Source: Thermothelomyces thermophilus ATCC 42464 (taxonomy: Eukaryota; Ascomycota; Sordariomycetes; Sordariales; Chaetomiaceae). From it: DNA of 64,000 nucleotides. Below, one piece after another: positions 40,801-54,500 of this stretch. Within the stretch, counting starts at the first letter, position 1. Every line of letters starts with the position of its first letter. The notes under the pieces were generated by a model. That model saw nothing but the letters and a program-made list of their open reading frames with translations. It had not been told where the DNA came from and did no database searches. The stretch is from assembly GCF_000226095.1 (NCBI RefSeq), contig NC_016473.1, forward strand, positions 2,976,001-3,040,000, written 5' to 3'. The translations under genes and the position numbers were made by a program.

Positions 40801-43711
40801 ATCGGCGGTTTAGCTTGTTCCTCCTATCGTGATATCGATGTCGTTGTGCTGCTTCTTCTAGAGTCTATAGTGGTCTGCCTACTACTATCTATCTCTTATG
40901 GTAGATCTGTAGGATATGCCTTTCCTTAAGCATCGTCTGCTCGCGATCCTTGTATACTCCTTATCTTGCTAGTTAAATACAACTCTATTTGGGGTTACAG
41001 GTAGCTACTATTCTTCTAGCTAATGTCTAGGTTATAATCTTTATATTATAGTAACCCTAATATTATGTCTTTATTATTACCTATATCTATAATACTAAAT
41101 ATAACTACTATAGTCTTTCCTACTATAGTGATATCGATTAGTTTGGTCTCCCTACGTACCTATTACGTCGGAAATGGCCCTTTAACTATACTATGCTTCC
41201 GCTTCATTCTCTAGGGTATCTGTAGCTAATTTACAAGTGCCGGCGAAATCAGGTTCATCTCTGCTCTACTGTCCATTAGTACGAGCATTTCGTGCTGTTT
41301 CTATCATGCTATTATCTATAATCATTTATCTTGCTACCATCGTCTAAAGATTATAGCGATTTCCTATATTTCTGCCGGGAGGTCTCGACATAGTAGTCTC
41401 TTACGCCAGTCCTTCCTATACTACACTACTACCCGCCACTACATAGGCATTAATGGTTTCCGGGCCCCTTGAAGGGCCCTGACCCGTTTCCCAGGTTAGT
41501 GCTAACCTCTTCGGTTATTTAGCTAATAGCAGCTTTGTCGATCATGCTCATTTCCGTAAGCCATTGAGTGCTTACAGCTTCCTACCATTAGGTCCATTCT
41601 GCTTTCCATCGTACGTGCTATAACTTCGTCTAAAGCTCCCAAATTTACAATTTCTTTTCATCTACGTAATAGAGGCAATCGTTGCTCCAGCACGAGTCCT
41701 ACGTGTCTTGTCCGGTTCCGCAGTACCTAGGCTAGGCTCGTCTTAGAACTATCGTAATGCCTTCTAGATCGTAGGCTTCGATCTTCTAGAGCAATTCGGC
41801 CGCTCTGTTTCCTATATTGTAGACCCATTTTATAGGGCGTAAGCTTCTGTCCTCATTTCCTTGTCAGGTCGGCTAGTGATTGTTTTCGAATTTGTTATAG
41901 AAGTAGTATTAGCATTCGTATACTATACACTAGAACCAAGGTACTTACGTATATGCCTTATGTCGAGGGTATAGTCGCGTGGTGTCGCCTAGGAGGTATT
42001 AGAATTCTTTCCCAAATCCTTCCCATTATACATGGACCGTAGATACTCTAGTGCTAACATAGGAGTGTTTCTTCTAGTAGCTTTCCTATATACGCTCGTC
42101 TTTTCCGTGGTTTGCGTATATAAACTAGTATTCTAGGTTCTATATATCGTTACTAAGTTACTGGCTGTCAAGATACTTGGCGTAGCTATCAGGCCTATCG
42201 TATATCACAGGCTGTTCTCCTTTAATGGTTTCTACGATACGTCGGAGTTCCCTTATTTCGTCCCTCATTCTATCGCTCTAGTAGGCAAGTCAAATCAAGC
42301 GTCCATCCCATTCGTGTAGTTCTATATTAAGCCAAAAAACTTCGTTACAATACCATTCGATCTATTCCTAGAGGAATAGAACATTAGGTCTAGGTCTTTC
42401 GATTCCTTAGGTGTCGGTTGTCTACGATCTATCCTGCCTCTACGTGACCATAAAACCTTACTACCTTAAGGCTAGGAGAATCGAAACTGGCGGTATATAC
42501 TCTCCTACTATATCCTATTTAGCAAGACCTGTCTCTAGGTCTATAGTGACCAGTTTAGAGTACGGTACTTGTTCGTCTTTACCATTGTCGTCATATCTAA
42601 GACTATCTATATCACTGCCCCTATCTTCGTAGCTTGTAGCTACTACTTCGATAATGTCCTTAGTGGTTTCGTCGATAGCCGTAATTTCCTTTCTAGGGAC
42701 TATTTTCTACTCTTTCTTCGGGCTATAACATTCTCGCTTATAGTGCCCTTTCTTCCTATAGTTATAGTAGGTAACATTAGACTTGTCTTTAGTCGTCTTC
42801 TTCTAGTCCTACTTCTACACTACGTCTATATCTATAGCTCTAGGATACGTCCTATACGAGGTACTAACGTACGCTTGCTTTTTCTTATCGTTAGCCTTAA
42901 CTATAGTTCTGTTCATTTGACCCCGTTTCTACTACTCTTGTATATAGAGTCGATCATCGATTCTAATGGCTTATATAATATATTTATCTAGGGTCTTAGG
43001 CCGATTATACTTATATAGCTTGTCTTTAACCTTTTCCTTTAAGCTATTATAAAATAGTTATATTAATACCTTGTCATTAAGCTAAGACTTGAGCATGTCC
43101 TGTCTAAACTATATAGTATAGGAGGCTATTAACTTAGTCTATCGGAGATTAGCAAGTCTTTCTTACATATAAATCTTCTTGTCTTTATTGCTAAAAACCT
43201 TCTAAAGCTCTTCTTCGAAACGGTCGTAAGATCGGAAGACTACCTATATAAACATATCTCGGTCGTCTTTGTCTTCCTTAGTAAGATAGTCGTTCTATAT
43301 AGGCTCGAACTATCTAAGTGCCTTGCCCTCTAGTCTTATAGCTATATAGAGGACTTTAGCTTTATCGTCTAGAAACTTGTCGTTATTAAGCTAAAAGTAA
43401 GATTAAAGGTTTGTTAAGAATCCTACAAGATTCTCCTTAGTTCCTCTATATTTGCTAGGTAGTTCGATCTTGATACGGCTCGCTTTAGCAGTCTCGAGTG
43501 CCTCGATTTTGGTGTAGGCCTCATTAACTAACTTCTATAAGTACTTTTCACGGTTCTCGAGTTCCTTAATTCGAGCTTAAATAGCCTTATCTCTCTAGTC
43601 TAACTCCTAGATCCGCTACTAGAGTTGACTAAGCTAAGTGAGCAACTGTTTGGCCGTGACGTTAGTAGCTATATCAATGTCGAGGTCGAGGTCACCTCCG
43701 TTCTAAACCAT
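37770..43711 (-). pseudogene. Element 1 gag-pol, RIP-inactivated
   Basis: Order on the minus strand: capsid-like Gag, zinc knuckle, aspartic protease, RT (YLDD kept), RNase H, integrase, GPY/F module and chromodomain. It lines up along its length with the plus-strand copy at 51558-57500. Stops come from CAG/CAA to TAG/TAA and TGG to TAG changes, so no long product is possible. Confidence 0.8.
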
Positions 43712-43738
43712 AATAGAACAAAGGGAGTGGTAATAACG

Positions 43739-44185
43739 TATGACGAACCTAACTTAGACTTCTTCTAAAAGGGTTTAGACGAAGGTAGGTGAAGCGGGAC
43801 AAGTAGGCAGGTCGTCTAAGGGATTTGGTGAAGCTAAAGGGTTTATAATAACATTTAGAGTTATCTCTTATAGTAATTAGCAACGCTTAGTATAAGTATT
43901 ATGATTGTAATTGTTACTATTAGTAAACTCTTAGAGTCTACCTAACGAGTGACTGGCTAGCTATATATATATAATTGTCTATCTCTCTTTAATAGTTATT
44001 ACTAGTACTATTTTTCCTTTTACTCTGTGATTCTATGTTGTCGACGGTGACATGTTATTATCACTAGTGAAGACCTTAGTCTTGGCGGTGATAATCTTCT
44101 GATTGGTCTGTCGAGTGATTGGCTGTCGGAATGTCCTACGTCCTAGCTACAGCCTGCTAGGCCGTCCATGTGCTTATCTGTGACA
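43739..44185 (-). repeat. Element 1 5' LTR (U3 type D)
   Basis: It begins TATGACGAACCT (decayed TGTGACG) and keeps the family R/U5 part for about 215 bases. It then has a different U3, starting near 43955, and ends CTGTGACA. No other LTR in the window shares this U3. Confidence 0.75.
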
Positions 44186-44507
44186 CTTATAAGCTACTAG
44201 GCAGCTTATATACCGTATTATAGCATAGAACGATAGTATATTATACTAGATATAGTATATAAACGAGAATATATTGACTTTAGTCAATACTAATACTACC
44301 CTTATTGTCTATATCTTAGGCACTCTATTACCTGCCTCTTATACTTACTTAAACGCCTCTATACGCCCTATACCTATACTAATCGACTTCGGCCATTCCT
44401 ATAACTGCTGCTCTTCCTTGCCTACTAAGTATATAGTACGCCTAGTTTATAACTATAACGACCCTACCCTTGCTACTATAACTATCATTTTAAATAGGGA
44501 AGATAAG
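44186..44507. other. RIP-decayed spacer between elements 1 and 2
   Basis: 322 AT-rich bases with no match to the family LTR or interior. A frame of 87 codons (44274-44537) runs into the next LTR and is not recognised. It is probably part of an older unidentified repeat. Confidence 0.4.
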
Positions 44508-44959
44508 TGTAACGAACCTAACTTAGACTTCTTCTAAAAGGGTTCAGACGAAGGTAGATTGAGCGGGACAAGCGGGCAGGTCGTCTAAGGGATTCGGTAA
44601 AGCCAAAGGGTTTACAACAACACTAGAGTTGTCTCTTATAGTAATTAGCAATACTTAGTATAAGTACTGTGATTGTAATTGTTACCACTGGTAAACTCCT
44701 AGAGTCCACTATAACGAGTGACTATTTACATGTATATATACTTCTGTCGGTCGCTTATAGTCCCCTTTTATCCTGTCCTTAGATCGCCTTTGGTAGCTAG
44801 CTATCCTTTGCTATCTTTCCCTTTTAGGCAATTGTTCGCCCGTAGTAGCCCGCGCTCCCTAGTGATCCCGTATTAGCCTCGCTTCATGCCCTTCTTAATT
44901 AGTGGCTCATTTAGCCTGCTACACCCTACCAGGTCGTAATATATAGTTGGCTTATAATA
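44508..44959 (-). repeat. Element 2 3' LTR (U3 type B)
   Basis: It begins TGTAACGAACCT and ends ATAATA (decayed GTGACA), directly before CGATGCCC, the complement of the polypurine tract end. Its U3 contains the shared block also found at 59455-59603. Confidence 0.8.
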
Positions 44960-45075
44960 CGATGCCCTTTCTTTAGGGCTTTTAACCTGAAAGCTTTTTA
45001 TAACTTGTTTTAAATACTACTAACACCCCCTTTTCCTAGTAAGTAACGTCCTTCTTCTATTAACTTTCTTTTACT

Positions 45076-45753
45076 ATGGCTAATTATATTCCTAGGAATT
45101 GTCGCGATCTTAAACGTAAACAATATACTATTACGATTAAAATTAAGCAAGAGGGTCATAAAGTTACTATATCTTAGAAGCGTTATTAGAATATAAAGCT
45201 ATAAAAGCATTATATAATAATAGAAGGTTTAAACAAGTGTTAAAACTATATTTATATAGGTAAGAAGTATAGTAGTCTAAACATTATAAATACTTATAAG
45301 TTCCTTATTGTTTTTCTTTATAATCTTAGGTTACTAACTATCTTAGTCCTTTCGAATTTGTCAGAGTAAGAGAAGGTTTCGAGGGAGATTACTAAGACTA
45401 AGGCGTTACTTATTTAGACGTTAAGCCGTTTAAGTCGATTACATCGTTTATAGCAATCCCTGTACGATCGTGGTGCTAAAGTTTTTCGTTGTAGCGTAGC
45501 TCGTCTAGAGGAGGAGGAAGAGCTAGATACTCCTCTACTGATATCGGAGACATAGACCCTCGCGGGTTAGGCTTAGGCATTAGGTACTTTTGATGTACTT
45601 AATTAGGAGTCGATTAGGTTAGATCCTAGTTTTAATTCTAGTAGGTTCTCCTCTTTTTCTATTAGGGAATAGGCTTTAGAGCCGGTTCTTATAGCTAGTT
45701 AGAATTCTACTAATAGAACTACTTTAGTTTCTTAGGGCAATTTAGGTTCTTAA
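45076..45753 (+). pseudogene. Element 2 antisense accessory ORF, RIP-decayed
   Basis: It starts MANYIPRNCRDLKRKQ, a sequence unlike the other copies. The second half of the cysteine cluster is visible as a Tyr, eight residues, then NKC, two, Tyr, six, Tyr, which matches C-x8-C-x2-C-x6-C. The first half does not fit. The coiled-coil part reads LSRLHRL, SLYDRGAKVFRCSVARLEEEEELD. It ends LVS-stop-GNLGS at 45753, overlapping the chromodomain end of pol. Confidence 0.55.
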
Positions 45754-48700
45754 TGGGTTTCTATAAGTTGTCTTCTAGTCCGAAATTAAGCTATTTAACT
45801 AGGTACTATAGTTCTCTATTGATAATATATAAATCTAGAATTTCTTTAATGTCCTATTCTTCTTCCTTGTCTTTTACCTTAATATATATAATAACCTTAG
45901 CATTTTTTGATGCTAGTTCGAGAAGCGAAATATAAAAAATATCTATCTATAGTTATATAGGTAACGGTAACGATAGTCGGTAGTTAGATGTCGAAATTCG
46001 TTCTTTGATAATAAAGGGTCTAACCTTCTTAAAGTCTAGCTTTGTATTTAGTCGTTTGGTTTGTAAGTTTCGTATAATTAGGTAGACTTTATCTTCCCTC
46101 TCTAGGTAAGGTCCCTTGAGCCTATATTTGTTGTGGTAGTTCTTTATTCTAGTCTTGACAAACTTAAGTTCCTTTTTAAGCTTTTTATATAGTATATATA
46201 TCTGTTCTGCTTTGACTACTGCTCTTAGCATTGTAACCTCTAGTCCTTGCCCAAGGTCTGCTTTATATCTGTAGTTCGCGAAGAACGGTATAACTTTGGT
46301 TGTTTCCGTTAGCGTTATATTGTAAGCGAGTTATACTATTGGCAATAGCATGACCTAGTTATCTTGCTAGTAGTTGACGTAAGAACGGAGATATTGCTTA
46401 ATAACTTGGTTTAGTTACTCTATTTATCTATTAGTCTATAGGTAATATACTATTAACAGCTTACTATTAACGCCCAATCGTTATATTAACGCTTACTAGA
46501 ACTTTAATACGAATTTAGTATCTCTATTAGTAATCTATTCTTATAGCTAAGTATATACTAATATAACTTGCCGATGGATTATATTTACTAACTGTTTAGC
46601 TATCTAGGATTCCTTATAGGGAAAGAAGTATACCTATTTAGTTAGGTAATCTACTATAGTAAGAGTACTATTATAGGTTACTCTTATAGCTATATCTTTA
46701 GATTCTAGTAGCTTTGTAATGAAGTCTATCGTAACTAAGCTCTATAGTTTGTCAGCTATTAGCAATAGCTAGAGTAGCCTATATAGCTTATATCGTGCTA
46801 TTTTGCTTTGGTTATAAATATTATAGTTCTATATAACTTCCTTAACTTATACCGTTAACTATAGAAAGTCATAGTATTTCTTAACTTATACAATGGTCTT
46901 TATAACTCCTTTATATGCTCCAAATTTCGACTTATAGAGCTCTCGAATCATTCGTAGCTATTGATCCCCGTTATAGATATATACTTTGCCTCGGTACTAG
47001 AGTTTCCCATCTCTTTCTTCCACTCTGTTAGGTACCAATGGTCCGGGTGCTACTTGATATTGTGCCTCGTTAATTCTTTCTTCTCGAAAGATTACGTAAC
47101 ATTCTGGGAATAAGTTAAGTAGATTATCTTCTACAGGTGTCTACGTTTCGTGATATAGCGTTCCGTCTGTTCGTTCTTTAAACAATGGTAGTATTATTTC
47201 CGTTTGTCCTTCTGTATGATCTGTTCGTCGGCTTAAGATATCCGCTTATACGTTCTCTTTGCCCTTCTTATAGCGGATCTCAAAGTTAAATTCTATAAGG
47301 AATTCTACCTATTATATTTGTCGTCTGTTAAGCTCCTTTATCGTCGTAAAGTATTATAGGTTCTCATAATCTATATACACTTGTACCGGTTTAATCGTAC
47401 TATTAAGATATAGTTACTATTCCTTAAAAGCTTCGATAATCATAAGTAGTTCCTTGTTATAGATTGGATAATTAAGACGTAGTCTATCAAGCTTCCTTAA
47501 AAAGAAGGCTATAGGATCTAGCTTCCCTTATCTATCTTATTATCCTAATTATCCTCTAATAGCGTAGTCTAAAGTGTCTATTTCTACCTTAAATAGCTTC
47601 TTAGGGTCTAATAATATTAGTACTAGGTCTTTAGTAATGGTATTACGAATCTACGTAAATGCTTACTTGTATTACTCTTCCTATTAGAATTTAGTGTTCT
47701 TCTTAGTAAGTTCGTATAAAGGTCGTACGATCGCTCTAAAGTTCCTAATAAATATTTGATAGAAGTTTATGAATCCAATAAAGCTTTATACTTCTATGAC
47801 TAATATTAGTCGTAGCTAATTCTTAATGGCTTTAACCTTTGAAGGTTCTATCTAAATTTGTCCTAGGGATATTTCGTATTCTAAAAATACCATTTTCCTG
47901 ATATAGAATTTACTCTTTTCCTTATTAACTAATAGTTTATATATATATAGCGCGTCTAGCACTACTTTTACGTACTTCTGGTGTTCGTCTATTATCTTAG
48001 AAAAGATAAGTATATCGTCGAGATAATATACTATAAATTTATTAAGAAAGGAGCAGATAGCTTGATTAATTAGGGCTTAGAACATTACTAGTGTGTTTAT
48101 AAGTCTAAATAGCATGACGAGGTACTTATAATGGCTATAGGATATCCTAAAGGCCGTTTTCCACTTATTACCTTCTTTAATCTATATATAGTTATAGGCC
48201 GATAGTAAGTTAAGATACGTAAAATATTAGGCTCCTACTAACTAATCTCGGAGCCGTAAAATTAGTAGTAATAGGTATCGGTTTTTTATAGTCCATTCGT
48301 TAAGTTACCAATAGTCAATATATAACTATAGCTTTCTATCTTTCTTAGGTATAGACAGGATTAAGTAGCCTGCTAGCGATATCAACAGGCAGATATATTC
48401 TCTTCGAAGGTTCTCCTCCAAATATCGCTTAAGTTCTTCGTTCTATATCTAGCTCGTATAGTAAATCTTAAAGAACTTTAGTCATGCTTCTTCCTTAAGC
48501 TTGATCTTATAATCTTATAGGCCATATTCTAATAATCCTTCTAGATGCTTTGGTTCGAATGTTAGGTGTCCTTTGTATTCCTTCGGTACTTCCCTAATCT
48601 TATCTCGTCTCTCGGTTTTCTAATAATATACAAACTTGGTTCTATCTATGGCGATACTAGCGATTTCTCCTATCTTAACCTACTACTCTAATTACAGTGC

Positions 48701-51102
48701 TCCGTATTCGTTAATGGAGAGAACAGCTATCGGCGATTTAGCTCGTTCCTCCTATCGTGATATTGATATCGTTATACTACCTCTTCTAGAGTCTATAGTA
48801 GTCTGTCTGCCATTGTCTGTCTCTTACGGCGGATCTGTAGGATATGCCTTCCCCTGAGCATTGTCTGCTTACGATCCTTATATACTCCCTATCTTGCTAG
48901 TTAAATACGACTCTATTTAGGGTTATAGGTAGCTATTATTCTTCTAGCTAATGTCCGGGTTATAATCTTCATACTATAGTAACCTTAATATTATATTTTT
49001 ATTGTTACCTATATCCATAATACTAAATATAACTATTATAGTCTTCCCTACTATAGTAATATCGATCGGTTCGGTCTCCCTATATACCTATTATATTAGA
49101 AATGGCCCTTTGACTATACTATGCTTCCGCTTTATTCTCTAGGGTATTCATAGCTAATTTACAAGCATTGGCAAAATTAGGTTTATCTCTGCTCCATTGT
49201 CTATTAGTATAAGTATTTTATATTATTTCTATTATACTATTATCTATAGTTGCTTGTCTTGCCGCTATCGTCTAAAGATTATAGCGATTTCCTATATTTT
49301 TGCTAGGAGTTCTCGATATAATGGTCTCTTATATTAGTTCCTCTTATACTATGCTATTACTTGCCGCTATATAGGCGTTAATGGTTTCTAGGCCCCTCGA
49401 AGGGCCCTGACCTATTTCCTAGGTTAGTGCTAACCTCTTTAGTTATTTAGCTAATAGTAGCTTTGTCGATCGTGCTTATTTCCGTAAGCTATTAAATGCT
49501 TACGGCTTTCTACTATTAAATCTATTCTACTTTTCGTCGTATATACTATAGCTTTATCTAGAGCTCCCGAATTCGCGATTTCTTTTTATCTATATAATAG
49601 AGGTAGTCGTTACTCTAGTACGAGTCCTATATGTCTTGTCCTATTCTGTAGTGCCCAGGCTAGGCTCGTCTTAGAACTATTATAATGCCTTCTAGATCGC
49701 GGGCTTCGATCTTCCAGAGCAATTTAGCTACTCTGTTTCCTATATTGTAGACCTATTCTATGGAGCGTAAGCTTCCGTTCTTATTTCTTTGTTAGGTCGG
49801 CTAATGATTATTTTCAAATTTGTTATAGAAGTAATATTAGCATTCGTATACTATACATTAGAACTAAGGCACTTATATATATGCCTCGTGTCAAGGATAT
49901 GGTCGTGTAGCGTCGCCTAGGAGATATTAGAATTCTTTCCCGAATCCTTCCTATTATACGTAGACTATAGGTATCCTAATGCTAAGGTAGGAGTGTTTCT
50001 TCTAGTAGCTTTCCTATATATACTTGTCTTTTCCGCGGTTCGTGTGTATAAACTAGTATTCTAGGTTCCGTATATCATTACTAAGTTACTAATCGTCAAG
50101 GTACTCGGTATAGCTATTAGGCCTATTATATATTATAGGCTGTCTTCCTTTAATAGTCTTTACAATACATTAGAGTTCCCTTGTCTCGTCCCTTATCTTA
50201 TTACTCTACTAGGCAAGTCGAGTCAAGCGTCTATCCTATTCGCGCAGTTCTATATTAAGTTAGAAAACTTTATTACGGTATTATTCGATTCGTTCCTAGA
50301 GGAATAGAATATTAGGTCTAGGTCTTTCGATTCCTTAGGTGTTAGTTATCTACGATCTATCCTACCTCTATATAACCGTGAAACCCTACTACCTTAAGGC
50401 TAGGAGAATCGAAATTGGCAGTATATATTCTCTTACCATGTCCTATTTAGCAAGACCTATCTCTAGGTCTATGGTAACTAGTTTAGAGTACGGTGCTTAT
50501 TTGTCTTTACTGTTACCATCGTACCTAAGACTATCCATATTATTGCCCCTATCTTTGTAACTTGTGGCCGTTACTTTGATAACGTCCTTAGTAGTTTCGT
50601 TAAGAGCTATAATTTCTTTTCTAGGGACTATCTTTACTCTTTCTTCGGGCTTTGATATTCTTGCTTATAGTGCCCTTTCTTTCTATAGTTATAGTAGGTA
50701 ATATTAGACTTGTCTTTAGTTGTCTTCTTCTAGTCCTATTTCTATACTATGTCTATATTTATAACTCTAGGGTACGTCCTATATAAGGTATTAACGTATG
50801 CTCGCTTTTTCTTGTTATTAGCCTTAACTATAGTTCTATTTATTTGACCTTGTTTCTATTACTCCTATATATAGAGTCGATTATCGATTCTAATAGCCTA
50901 TATAATATATTTATTTAGGGTCTTAGGCTGATTATACTTATATAGCTTATCTTTAACTTTTTCCCTTAAGCTATTATAGAATAATTATATTAATACCTTA
51001 TCGTTAAGCTAAAACTTAAGTATATTCTATTTAAACTATATAGTATAGGAGGCTACTAACTTAGTCTATTAGAGATTAGCAAGTCTTTCTTATATATAAA
51101 TC

Positions 51103-51530
51103 TGTCACGGAAATATACATGCAGATACCGCCTGAGCCACTGGCACGAATAGGCTAATTAAGCCGAAGGAATGATAGACCAATTAGGACAGGATCACGCT
51201 TAGCAAGAAATAATCTTAGTAGAGGATTACTAGCTTATAATATAAGCTAGATAAGCTAGTATAAATGATTACTACGACTACTAGTAATCCTAGGAGTATA
51301 TATACATATAAATAGTCACTCGTTATAGTAGACTCTAGGAGTTCACTAGTGGTAGCAATTACAATCACAGTACTTATATTAAGCATTGCTAACTACTATA
51401 AGAGATAACTCTAAGTGTTATTATGAACCCTTTGGCTTCACCGAATCCCTTAGACGACCTATACGCTTGTCCCGCTTTACCTACCTCTATCTAGACCCTT
51501 TTAGAAGAAGTCTGAGTTAGGTTCGTCACA
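51103..51530 (+). repeat. Element 3 5' LTR
   Basis: 428 bp, TGTCACGG to GTTCGTCACA. It is the same length as its partner and differs only by transitions. Confidence 0.92.
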
Positions 51531-51557
51531 CGTTGTTACCACTCCCTTTGTTCTATT

Positions 51558-54500
51558 ATGGTTTAGAACGGAGGTAACTTCGACCTCGACATCGACATAG
51601 CTACTAACGTCACGGCCGAACAGCTGCTCACTTAGCTTAGTTAACTCTAGCAGCAGATCTAGGAGTTAGACCAGAGAGACAAGGCTGCTCAAGCTCGAAT
51701 CAAGGAACTCGAGAACCGCGAAAAGTACTTGCAGAAGTTAGTTAATGAGGCCTACGCCAAAATCGAGACACTCGAGACCGCTAAAGCAAGCCGTATCAAG
51801 ATCAAACTACCTAGTAAATATGGAGGAACTAGGGAGGATCTTATAGGATTCTTGATAAACCTTTAATCCTACTTCCGGCTTAATAATGATAAGTTTCTAG
51901 ATGATAAAGCTAAAGTCCTCTATATAGCTATAAGACTAGAGGGTAAGGTACTTAGATGGTTCGAGCCTATGTAGAATGACTACCTTACTAAGGAAGATAA
52001 AGATAACCGAGACGTGTTTATATAAGTAGTCTTCTGATCTTATGACCGTTTCAAAGAAGAGCTTTAGAAGGTTTTTAGCGATAAAGATGAGAAGATTTAT
52101 ATATAAGAAAGACTTGCTAATCTCTAATAGACTAAGCTAATAGCCTCTTATGCTATATAGTTTAGATAGGACATGCTTAAGTCTTAGCTTAATGATAAGG
52201 CGTTAATATAATTGTTCTATAACGACTTAAAGGAAAAGGTTAAAGACGAGCTATATAAGTACAATCGGCCTGAGACCTTAGACGAATACATTATATAGGC
52301 TATTAGAATTAATAATCGACTCTATATACAAGAGTAATAGAAATGAGGTCGAATGAACGGAACTACGGTTAAGGCTAATGATAAGAAAAAGCGAGCATAC
52401 GCTAGTACCTTATATAGGACGTATCCTAGAGCTATAGATATAGACGTAGTATAGAAGCAGGACTAGAAGAAGACGACCAAAGACAAGTCTAATATTACCT
52501 ATTATAACTATAGGAAGAAAGGGCACTATAAGCGAGAATGTTGCAGCCCGAAGAAAGAGTAGAAGACAGTCCCTAGAAAGGAAATTATAGCTATCGACAA
52601 AACTACTAAGGACGTCATCGAAGTAGCGGCTATAAGCTACGAAGACAGGGGCAGTAACACGGATAGTCTCGGATATGATGATAATGGTAAAGACGAACAA
52701 GCACCGTACTCCGAACTGGTTACTATGGATCTAGAGACAGGTCTTGCCGAATAGGACATGGTAGGAGAGTATATACTGCTAGTTTCGATTCTCCTAGCCT
52801 TAAGGTAGTGGGGTTTTATGGTTATATAGAGGCGGGATAGATTGTAGACAACCGACACCTAAGGAATCGAAAGACCTAGACCTAATGTTCTATTCCTCTA
52901 GGAACGAATCAAATGGTATTGTAATAAAGTTTTTTAGCTTAATATAGAACTATATAAATAGGATAGACGCTTGATTTGACTTACCTAGTAGAGCGATAGA
53001 ATAAGGGACAAAATAAGAGAACTCTGACATATTATAGAAACTATTAAAGGAGAATAGCCTGTAATATATAATAGGCCCAATAGCTATACTAAGTATCTTG
53101 ATAGCTAGTAACTTAGTAATGACGTATGGAACCTAGAATACTAGTTTATATAAGCAAACTGTGGAAAAGACAAGCGTACGTAGGAAAGCTACTAGAAGAA
53201 ACACTCCTATGTCAGCACTAGAGTATCTACGGTCTACGTATAATAGGAAGGATTTGGGAAAGAATTCTAATACCTCCTAGGCAACGCTACACGACTGTAC
53301 CCTCGATACAAGGCATATGCGCAAGTGCCTTAGTTCTAGTGTGTGGCATACGAATGCCGATACTACTTCCGTGACAAATTCGAAAATAATCACTGGCCGA
53401 CCTAATAAGGAAATGAGGACGGAAGCTTACGCCCTGTGGAATAGGTTTACGATGTAGGAAATAGAGCGGCCGAATTGCTTTGGAAGATCGAAGCCTACGA
53501 TCTAGAAGGTATTACGATAGTTCTAAAACGAGCCTGGCCTAGGTACTGTAGAACCAGACGAGACATGTAGGACTCGTGCTAGAGTAACGATTGCCTCTAT
53601 CACGCGGACGAAAAGAAATTGCGAATTTAGGAGCTTTAGACGAAGCTATAGCACGTATAATAGAAAGTAGAATAGACCTAATGGTAAGAAGCTATAAGTA
53701 CTTAATAGCTTATAGAGATAAGTATAATTAACGAAGCCGCTATTAGCTAAATAACTAAAGAGGTTAGCACTAACCTAGGAAACGGGTTAGGGCCCTTCGA
53801 GGGGCCTAGAAACTATTAACGCCTGTATAGCGGTAGGTGGTAGCGTAGTATAGGAGGGACTAGCGTAAGAGACCACTATATCGAGACCTCCTAGCAGAAA
53901 TATAGGAAATCGCTATAATCTTTAGACGATAGTAGCAAGACAAGCAATTATAGATAACAGCATAGTAGAAATAGCACGAAATGCTTATACTAGTAGATAG
54001 TAGAGCCGAGATAAACCTAATTTCGCCGACACTTGTAAATTAGCTATAGATACCCTAGAGAATAAAGCAGAAGTATGGCATAGTCAAAGGGCCATTTCCG
54101 ACGTAATAGGTACGTAGGGAGACTAAACCGATCGACATTACTATAGTAGGGAAGACTATAGTAGTTGTATTTAGCATTATAGACATAGGCAATAACAAAG
54201 ACATAATATTAGGGTTACTATAGTATAAAGACTATAATCAAGACATTAGCTAGAAGAATAGTAGCTACCTATAACCCTAAATGGAGTTATATTTAACTAG
54301 CGAGATAAGGAGCATACAAGGATCGTAAGCAGACGATGCTTAGGGGAAGGCATATCCTACAGATCTACCACAAGAGACGGATAGTAGCAGGCAGACCACT
54401 ACAGACTCTAGAAGAGGCGGTATAACGATATTAATATCGCGACAGGAGGAACGAGCTAAATCGCCGATAGCTATTCTCTCTATTGACGAATGCGGAGCAC

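Larger units (their letters stand above)
36667..44185 (-). mobile_element. Element 1: near full-length RIP-decayed Ty3/gypsy chromovirus
   Basis: Coding strand is minus. The 3' LTR is 36667-37085, the interior 37086-43738 (6.65 kb), and the 5' LTR 43739-44185, ending GTGACA. Gag starts at ATG 43711. The zinc-knuckle region lies at 42728-42769, where the first two Cys read as Tyr. The RT motif YLDD is intact at 40086-40097. The integrase and GPY/F module lie at about 38050-38700, and the chromodomain at about 37780-37930. Dozens of in-frame TAG/TAA codons break every part. The polypurine tract complement (GCCCTCCCTC) adjoins the 3' LTR. The two LTRs share the R/U5 side but have unrelated U3 parts, and the outer flanks (GTACT and CTTAT) do not match as a target duplication. 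Confidence 0.85.

Noticed and set aside
40708-40929. 73-codon frame repeated at 48636 and 54340 (minus)
   Set aside because: It recurs only because the pol region is repeated; it is the opposite strand of decayed pol and shows no cysteine, coil or start conservation of its own.
42569-42991. 140-codon hydrophobic frame in element 1
   Set aside because: It is the antisense reading of the gag zinc-knuckle region; the same shadow occurs in other copies.
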